A stretch of DNA of 64,000 nt from positions 1 to 64,000 of the forward strand of contig CALKCP010000014.1 in assembly GCA_938083445.1 (NCBI GenBank), given 5' to 3'. Both the position numbers and the translations under genes were made by a program. Shown one piece after another: positions 59,801 to 64,000 of the stretch. Each line of letters opens with the position of its first letter. Positions within the stretch are counted from its first letter, which is position 1. Below the pieces are notes generated by a model. The model ran no database searches. It was given only the letters and a program-made list of their open reading frames with translations, and had not been told where the DNA came from. This DNA comes from an uncultured Ulvibacter sp. (GTDB taxonomy: Bacteria > Bacteroidota > Bacteroidia > Flavobacteriales > Flavobacteriaceae).

Positions 59801-59981
59801 TTATGCATCTATAATGATGACTTACTTTGGAGTTAATTTTTATTTGAGTGGGTTGCATTCATACGCTAGTGGAGACGCACCAGCCACACCAACCTTTGTT
59901 TGGTATATAGTTATTTTCGCGACACTGCTTAGTGTTGTTTCTTTCTATAGATATAAGAAATATTATAAAAAAAGAGGATAG
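56811..59981 (+). CDS. ccsBA: Cytochrome c biogenesis protein, CcsB-CcsA (ResB-ResC) fusion
   Basis: 1056 aa from ATG at 56811 (MQKKIAAVLFSTR); the track starts 7 codons upstream at TTG. System II haem lyase: moves haem to the periplasm and joins it to CxxCH proteins. ResB/CcsB part: helices at about 10-30, 50-70 and 80-100, a large periplasmic domain (about 110-435) and a helix near 450. A second export segment (LTIFVLLFSLASHSQ) and another soluble part follow. CcsA part: helices from about 745, the haem-binding WWD motif GRYWGWDPKETWALIS near 950, and conserved His in ISGHAPWSDAYE and VIHARLVPG. One fused gene, as usual in this phylum. Confidence 0.95.
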   Translation: MQKKIAAVLFSTRLTATLFIVFATAMAVGTFLDVGYQNAPSAYTTALIYNAWWFEAIMLLFVINFVGNIFRYRLHKKEKWTTLLLHLSFILILVGAFVTRYIGYEGVIHIREGATENTILSQHAYLDVFIDGDYQIDGVAQRRTLTPKKLLLSERLTNDFEISTDYNEQEVTVTYKDFIKGAKEGLILSENGEEYLKIVEAGDGERHDHWMKLGEVVNIHNVLFAVNKPTPGAINITYSEENGYTIESPFEGTFMRMADQFKGAVAKDSLQPLMLRSLYQMAGMSFVLPDPVTKGAYGLVKATKDENSNQDGLILDVSTNGETKTVELLGGKGTFPNPKPIDIGGLKVYLGYGSEQYDLPFSITLNDFIADKYPGTDKGYSAFKSKVTVNDPIDGLQDEEIFMNNVLDKGGYRFFQSGFDPDEKGTILSVNHDFWGTWITYIGYFLLYLGLMLILFDKGSRFGQLEKMLNTVKKRKKKMLTIFVLLFSLASHSQKAEVSGHSQMESVAVDSLILSNAVSKEHAAKFAELIIQDDGRMKPINTFASELLRKVSRSNQYEGLDANQVFISMTEFPRLWSKVPIIALKRGNDSIRSIAGVAEKAKRIALLDLFDERGNYKLEPYLEEATNKSNPNQFEKDFVKAHENFFILNQALTGTILKIFPIPNDLNNKWLSYPELQEGQFTGVDSVITRSILPIYFQVLGDARTSGDYSEADEILLGIKKFQKKYGSDVMPSEAKVKTEIIYTKVDIFNRLYTYFTLLGLLMFTFIIFQIFKEGKVINILVKLCKYIIWVFFIAMTLGLIARWYISGHAPWSDAYESVIYVAWATVFFGLSFGRKSDLTVASTALVAAIILWVAHENWLDPAIANLQPVLDSYWLMIHVAVIVGSYGPFTLGMILAATSLFLMIFTTKENFKKMDLNIKELTIITEMALTVGLVMLTIGNFLGGQWANESWGRYWGWDPKETWALISIMIYAFVIHARLVPGLRGKWLFNVLAMFAYASIMMTYFGVNFYLSGLHSYASGDAPATPTFVWYIVIFATLLSVVSFYRYKKYYKKRG

Positions 59982-60004
59982 GTTTTTAAACCGATCCTCT
60001 TTAC
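59973..60004. terminator. Terminator of ccsBA overlapping its stop codon
   Basis: AAAGAGGAT (59973-59981), A-G mismatch, GGTT ... AACC, ATCCTCTTT (59996-60004). The TAG stop lies within the left arm (59979-59981 is GAT with the stop around it), so the hairpin begins in coding sequence. It lies between convergent genes and can work both ways. Confidence 0.8.
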
Positions 60005-60081
60005 TTTATTGCTGTTTTAGTTTCGGATGTCTTGGGATGCCCAGAGTTAGATTAGGCAATCAATCGAATGGAAACTTCGTA

Positions 60082-61350
60082 TTAGTTATAAATATAATCA
60101 GCTTGTGTTTCTAACATTTGATGGTCCTCTTTAACCTGTTCACCTATTTCAAGCTTGTTATAAAGTTCCTTCGTTAGTAATTCAATCTCATCCTCTGTAG
60201 TCTTTAGCTTTCGCGCTATTTTAGCGTTGTCTTTTCCTTCCGAAATATATTGTAAAAGTTTTATTTCAAGACCGTCTAAATCATACTGCATTATTACGTT
60301 TTCTAGATAAATATCCTCTATTAATTTTTCAGTATTCGTTCTATTCAATACTTCTTGTCTTTTCAAGAAAATACGCATTTCAGTTTGTCTGTTAGCCTGC
60401 TCCTCTTTTAGGGCTCTCATTCTATAAACAATGGCGAAGGTCATTAAAAACATTTCAAATAGTGCCGCTGCTTTTAAGTGACTATTTTCCGTTGAAAGAA
60501 AGTTGACACCTACTTTATTAAATACAAAGAAGTCGAGTGAGAACAATAAAGGTATACTAAGAGCAATCACATATAACTTTACATAATTTTTCTTCTCGAA
60601 TAATGTAATACCAGCAGAAAAATATAAAGCCAATACACTAAAGCTAGTTACATTTACAACTGAACTAAAGAAGGCAGTGTCTGAAGTCCAACTCGATATA
60701 ACCATTAGTAGGGAAAACCCAAGCAGTGATGCAGCGATCCATTTTAATTTCGGATAGGATTCTTCAAGAGTCAAATATTGTGAGGCGAAAAATGCACCAG
60801 CAGCAGTTGCTAAGAAAAATAGGGTAGAATGCATTGCCTCCATGTTTTCAATGCCATTGATGCCAATGATAGGAAATAAGGAGTCAATACTCATAAAAGT
60901 CGCAACAAGCGCTGTTATGGTAAGTGAAAAGTATAAAAATATCTTTTCTTCAAACAAAAAGAAGCAGATAAGATTTAACAGAATTATCATAATAGTAACA
61001 CCGTAAAACATGCCTTTTCCAAACATGGCAGTATCACCACTATTCTTATAATTACTGTTTTCAATTGAAATTATTTCAGCGGAGTCATTAGAAATTTCCT
61101 CATATGAGGATAACTCATTTATGATTTCGCTCTTCGAATCGGTAATTAAGACATTTTCAGAGACTTTATTCTGTGTATTTGGTATTGTAGGATTTTCTGA
61201 AAAGGTATTGTCTAAAACAGACACAACGTTCGCGTTAATTTCTGTTTTAGTTTCAAGTTTTAAGTTCTTTGCAGATGATAATGTTGGGCTGAAATAAAAT
61301 AGAATCGCCAACATTAAGCACAAAGTCGGGGGTAAAAATTGTGATTTCAT
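60082..61350 (-). CDS. 7TM sensor with C-terminal LuxR-type helix-turn-helix
   Basis: 422 aa. Signal peptide 1-27 (ending SSAK), an N-terminal periplasmic stretch (28-115, Ser/Asn/Glu-rich), seven membrane helices (about 118-335: MFYGVTIMIILLNLICFFLF, FYFSLTITALVATFMSIDSLF, LFFLATAAGAFFASQYL, LLGFSLLMVISSWT) in the manner of 7TMR-DISM receptors, a coiled coil (about 340-375) and a LuxR/GerE-type DNA-binding domain (about 370-422: LEIKLLQYISEGKDNAKIARKLKTTEDEIELLTKELYNKL). A one-protein membrane sensor and transcription factor is suggested. The signal it senses is unknown. Confidence 0.82.
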   Translation of the reverse strand: MKSQFLPPTLCLMLAILFYFSPTLSSAKNLKLETKTEINANVVSVLDNTFSENPTIPNTQNKVSENVLITDSKSEIINELSSYEEISNDSAEIISIENSNYKNSGDTAMFGKGMFYGVTIMIILLNLICFFLFEEKIFLYFSLTITALVATFMSIDSLFPIIGINGIENMEAMHSTLFFLATAAGAFFASQYLTLEESYPKLKWIAASLLGFSLLMVISSWTSDTAFFSSVVNVTSFSVLALYFSAGITLFEKKNYVKLYVIALSIPLLFSLDFFVFNKVGVNFLSTENSHLKAAALFEMFLMTFAIVYRMRALKEEQANRQTEMRIFLKRQEVLNRTNTEKLIEDIYLENVIMQYDLDGLEIKLLQYISEGKDNAKIARKLKTTEDEIELLTKELYNKLEIGEQVKEDHQMLETQADYIYN

Positions 61351-61521
61351 TTAAGTAGGTTTAAATTATTTAGGACCGGCAAGATACGAAATAAATGCCT
61401 TTCACCTAATTTATTTGCATTTAATCGATGAAATGCACTAAATAAATGATTTTAAGCGAAGTGTTTTAATGTGAATAAGTGAGGAATAGGTTAGGAAACT
61501 GCCTTTTCTGCCACTACTATT

Positions 61522-62922
61522 TTAATTTTCAGTTTTTCCGACCATTTTTTCAGGTTTTACCCATTTATCAAATTCTGAAGCGGTTAAATAACCAAGATTA
61601 ACAGCCTCTTCTTTTAAAGTTGTTCCATTCTTGTGGGCTGTATTTGCAATTTCCGCAGCTTTGTAATACCCTATTTTTGGATTTAAAGCTGTGACCAACA
61701 TTAATGAGTTGTTTAACTGTTTCTCAATAACATCGTAATTCGGCACAATATCTTTTGCACAGTGGAGGTCAAATGAAACACAGGCGTCTCCGAGTAGTTG
61801 CGCAGACAAAAGAAAATTGGCTGCCATAACAGGTTTAAATACATTTAATTCGTAATGGCCTTGCATACCGCCAACAGCAATTGCCATATCGTTTCCAATA
61901 ACCTGAGCACATACCATTGTGATGGCTTCACATTGGGTTGGATTCACTTTCCCTGGCATTATGGACGACCCTGGTTCATTGGCGGGAATTGATATTTCTC
62001 CAATTCCGCTTCGTGGTCCACTGGCAAGCATACGAACATCATTGGCAATTTTATTTAAAGAAACGGCTAGCTGCTTTAAAGCACCGTGCGATTCAACAAT
62101 AGCATCATGCGCAGCTAAGGCTTCAAATTTATTTTTAGCAGTTATAAATGGCAATCCAGTAAAGGATGAAATATAGGAGGCTACATTAACATCATACCCT
62201 ACTGGTGTGTTAATACCTGTTCCAACTGCAGTACCTCCTAGTGCTAACTCGCTTAAATGTGGTAAGGTGTTTTTCAATGCTTTAAGGCCATGTTCTAATT
62301 GCGATGCATAGCCACTAAATTCTTGCCCCAGTGTTAAAGGAGTAGCATCCATTAAATGAGTACGTCCTATTTTTACAACAGTATCGAATTCCTTTGCTTT
62401 AGCAGAAAGTGTTTTATGTAATTGCGATACACCAGGAATCGTAACTTCAACGAGCTTTTTATAAGCCGCGATGTGCATTCCTGTGGGAAATGTATCGTTA
62501 GAGGATTGTGATTTATTAACATCATCGTTGGGTTGTAGCGTTTTTTCTCCTTCTCCTATGGTGTTACCAGCAAGTTGATGTGCTCGATTTGCAATAACTT
62601 CGTTTAAATTCATGTTGCTTTGCGTCCCACTTCCTGTCTGCCATATTACCAAAGGAAATTGATCGTCGTGAGTTCCATTCAATATTTCATCGCACACACG
62701 CGCTATGAGGTTTCTCTTTTCTTCACTTAAAACACCCAATTCACAATTTGAATAGGCAGCAGCTTTCTTTAAGTATGCGAAGCCATAAACTATTTCCAGT
62801 GGCATTGATGCAGGTGTTCCAATTTTAAAATTATTTCGTGAACGTTCTGTTTGAGCACCCCATAGCTTATGCGAAGGGACTTTTACCTCACCCATTGTGT
62901 CTTTTTCAATCCTGAATTCCAT
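61522..62922 (-). CDS. fumC: Fumarate hydratase, class II
   Basis: 466 aa. TCA-cycle enzyme that turns fumarate into L-malate without an iron-sulfur cluster. [17 protein letters not shown] (about 101-117), [16 protein letters not shown] (about 140) and the signature [20 protein letters not shown] (near 318) with the catalytic Ser; [23 protein letters not shown] is the second conserved region. Full length. The single-gene unit has a promoter on the minus strand at 62983-62952. Confidence 0.97.
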   Translation of the reverse strand: MEFRIEKDTMGEVKVPSHKLWGAQTERSRNNFKIGTPASMPLEIVYGFAYLKKAAAYSNCELGVLSEEKRNLIARVCDEILNGTHDDQFPLVIWQTGSGTQSNMNLNEVIANRAHQLAGNTIGEGEKTLQPNDDVNKSQSSNDTFPTGMHIAAYKKLVEVTIPGVSQLHKTLSAKAKEFDTVVKIGRTHLMDATPLTLGQEFSGYASQLEHGLKALKNTLPHLSELALGGTAVGTGINTPVGYDVNVASYISSFTGLPFITAKNKFEALAAHDAIVESHGALKQLAVSLNKIANDVRMLASGPRSGIGEISIPANEPGSSIMPGKVNPTQCEAITMVCAQVIGNDMAIAVGGMQGHYELNVFKPVMAANFLLSAQLLGDACVSFDLHCAKDIVPNYDVIEKQLNNSLMLVTALNPKIGYYKAAEIANTAHKNGTTLKEEAVNLGYLTASEFDKWVKPEKMVGKTEN

Positions 62923-62951
62923 ATTGGTTGTTATTTATGTGCGAAACTATA

Positions 62952-62983
62952 CAAAGGTAGTTAAATCGGTACTTTTACTCAAT
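62952..62983 (-). promoter_or_regulatory. Promoter of fumC
   Basis: On the minus strand: ATTG (62983-62980), 20 bp, TACCTTTG (62959-62952). The -7 box is exact; the -33 box has one mismatch. Leader about 25 nt. Confidence 0.65.
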
Positions 62984-63025
62984 GCTTCAAATTGTTAATT
63001 TCTGGCAAATAATTTGAAAAGATTT

Positions 63026-63058
63026 ATTGCTTTATCTGAAATAATCATATTATCTTTG
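63026..63058 (+). promoter_or_regulatory. Promoter of the 56-aa membrane protein gene
   Basis: ATTG (63026-63029), 21 bp, TATCTTTG (63051-63058), with an exact -7 box. Start near 63064, 20 nt before the ATG. Confidence 0.65.
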
Positions 63059-63083
63059 GAGCATTCATATAAACACGCATATT

Positions 63084-63254
63084 ATGTTCGATTTTGATCA
63101 GTATTTAGGGTTTTTAGCATTCTTAACCATTTTGACAATCGGTTTTTGGCTAATGATTTTTTTAATTTCAATTATTCCCTACTGGATTGGTGGAGCGTTG
63201 TACGAAAATTGGAAAATGAAGCGTGACGGTATAACAGTTCAAAGAAAGCCATAA
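63084..63254 (+). CDS. 56-aa membrane protein (not in ORF track)
   Basis: MFDFDQYLGFLAFLTILTI begins a strongly hydrophobic protein with one long or two short membrane segments (about 6-36), then GGALYENWKMKRDGITVQRKP, a basic C-terminal tail that should lie in the cytoplasm. It has its own promoter and a strong terminator, which is good evidence for a real small gene despite its length below the ORF track limit. Not recognised by name; function unknown. It lies between fumC and the beta-barrel gene. Confidence 0.75.
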   Translation: MFDFDQYLGFLAFLTILTIGFWLMIFLISIIPYWIGGALYENWKMKRDGITVQRKP

Positions 63255-63277
63255 TTTTATGGTCGCTATATATTATT

Positions 63278-63311
63278 AAAAAAGGGATTCACTAAAGTGA
63301 ATCCCTTTTTT
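63278..63311. terminator. Terminator between the small membrane protein and the beta-barrel gene
   Basis: GGGATTCAC (63284-63292), loop TAAA, GTGAATCCC (63297-63305), flanked by A6 and T6: a bidirectional terminator for convergent genes. Confidence 0.93.
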
Positions 63312-63332
63312 ATGTTAGTTTACTTTATCTTT

Positions 63333-64000
63333 TTAACCCTCGTATCCACCGCCACCACCGTTACTATCAAATCTTTCACTTTTCTTTTTCTCATTGAATC
63401 GATATGTAAATGTCAATCTGAACTGTCGTTCTCGCCACTGAAACTCACTGTTACTAGTAAAAGTATCCGTTTCAGTAAAAGATTTACGTTTCCTCGAATT
63501 AAGTAGGTCGCTTACATTAAATGCGAGCGTTCCGTTATCATCCATAATGTCTTTACTTAGGGCAAGGTTCAAAGAAAATATTCCTTGACTCGTTGTTTGT
63601 GAATTATTTCTCGGGCCGCGATAACTTCCGTTTGTCTGCCAATCAACATTCCCAGGTAAGGTTATTTTTACACTGCCTCTAGCAAACCAGCTCGTATCTT
63701 CATTGCCATAATCAACATTGTTAAAAGTTCCCTCGGTAACAAACTTGAAGAAATTAAAACTTCCATTAAAACGCAGCCATTTTTTTGGGTTATACAAAAG
63801 ACCCGCTTCAAAACCGTAGCGACTATTCGTAGATAGGTTAATTGGGATGGTGCGAATAATAGGAACACCATTTTGAGTGCTTAGTCCAGTGTCTTCCTGA
63901 ACCCTCTCAAAGGAGTCTGTTTCATATTGATAATAAACAGAAGTAGATAAGGTAATTTTACGTCCCCAGCGTTTTAAGTATCCTAGATCAAAGGCACTCG
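63333..64000 (-). CDS. Outer-membrane beta-barrel family protein, 3' part (partial at right edge)
   Basis: 222 codons are inside the window; the frame stays open to the right edge, so the two short minus-strand ORFs in the track are pieces of one longer gene. Strands read YLKRWGRKITLSTSVYYQY, FNGSFNFFKFVTEGTFN, WFARGSVKITLPGNVDWQTNGSYRG, GIFSLNLALSKDIMDDNGTLAFNVSDLLNSRKRK and RQFRLTFTYRFNEKKK, as in TonB-dependent receptor-like barrels of the OMP_b-brl_3 type. The end has a glycine run, GGGGGYEG, after the last strand. The cargo cannot be told from the fragment. Confidence 0.85.
   Translation of the reverse strand, partial: SAFDLGYLKRWGRKITLSTSVYYQYETDSFERVQEDTGLSTQNGVPIIRTIPINLSTNSRYGFEAGLLYNPKKWLRFNGSFNFFKFVTEGTFNNVDYGNEDTSWFARGSVKITLPGNVDWQTNGSYRGPRNNSQTTSQGIFSLNLALSKDIMDDNGTLAFNVSDLLNSRKRKSFTETDTFTSNSEFQWRERQFRLTFTYRFNEKKKSERFDSNGGGGGYEG

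Noticed and set aside
63668-63871. 67-aa minus-strand ORF near the right edge
   Set aside because: Overlaps the beta-barrel gene in another frame; the barrel frame is open from 63333 to the window end.

Overview
The window is 64 kb of an AT-rich chromosome from a marine-type member of the Flavobacteriaceae (Bacteroidota). Several things point there: Bacteroidota promoters (TTTG, about 19 bp, TAnnTTTG), a type IX secretion C-terminal sorting domain, flavobacterial families (DUF4252, DUF4290, DUF2911, DUF5777, DUF6122, DUF6495, Oar-like TonB receptors), a CcsB-CcsA fusion and a tRNA without an encoded CCA end. Most of it is ordinary core chromosome. I see no prophage, CRISPR array, intact insertion sequence or classical defence island.

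Layout. 1-1.9 kb: 3' part of carB. 2.1-5.6 kb: a six-gene envelope operon (ankyrin, DOMON with T9SS tag, mono-haem lipoprotein, YceI, OB-fold, DUF5777), the best candidate here for an uncharacterised redox system. 5.7-7.0: rmuC. 7.1-12.4: vitamin B12 uptake, with btuFCD divergent from a cobalamin-riboswitch-controlled btuB-like receptor. 12.5-16.2: an S41 protease and an ECF sigma operon with two DUF4252 proteins. 16.3-30.4: housekeeping genes (purB, trmH, rdgB, DEAD-box helicase, rlmH, nadC, yihY, priA, a LytTR regulator, rpsF-rpsR-rplI). 30.6-37.1: Oar-like receptor, DUF6495, an orphan MacB-like permease, hisS. 37.4-47.9: tRNA-Met, START-like protein, aminotransferase, AlgH, HU, fmt, recQ with a small ATPase, DUF493, DUF4290, murA, DUF2911. 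48.2-52.5: a sodium symporter with a newly called 42-aa membrane protein and a PIG-L deacetylase. 52.6-56.5: a five-gene run (lipoprotein, Maf, UbiA-type prenyltransferase, KdsC-like phosphatase, DUF2520). 56.8-64: ccsBA, a 7TM-HTH sensor-regulator, fumC, a newly called 56-aa membrane protein and the 3' part of an outer-membrane beta-barrel gene.

How genes connect. The B12 locus is a full outer-membrane-to-cytoplasm import route. The CcsBA fusion could mature the c-type haem of the lipoprotein at 3.4 kb. The ECF operon has an ECF-type sequence (AAC, 16 nt, CGTC) just upstream and is probably self-controlled. Points for a second look are the Asp in place of the usual active-site Cys in MurA, the unusual T-loop of the tRNA, a 12-bp inverted repeat between the btu operons, two genes whose ATG directly follows a terminator T-run, and two intergenic stretches that look like decayed coding sequence (17.7-18.05 kb and 37.15-37.29 kb).
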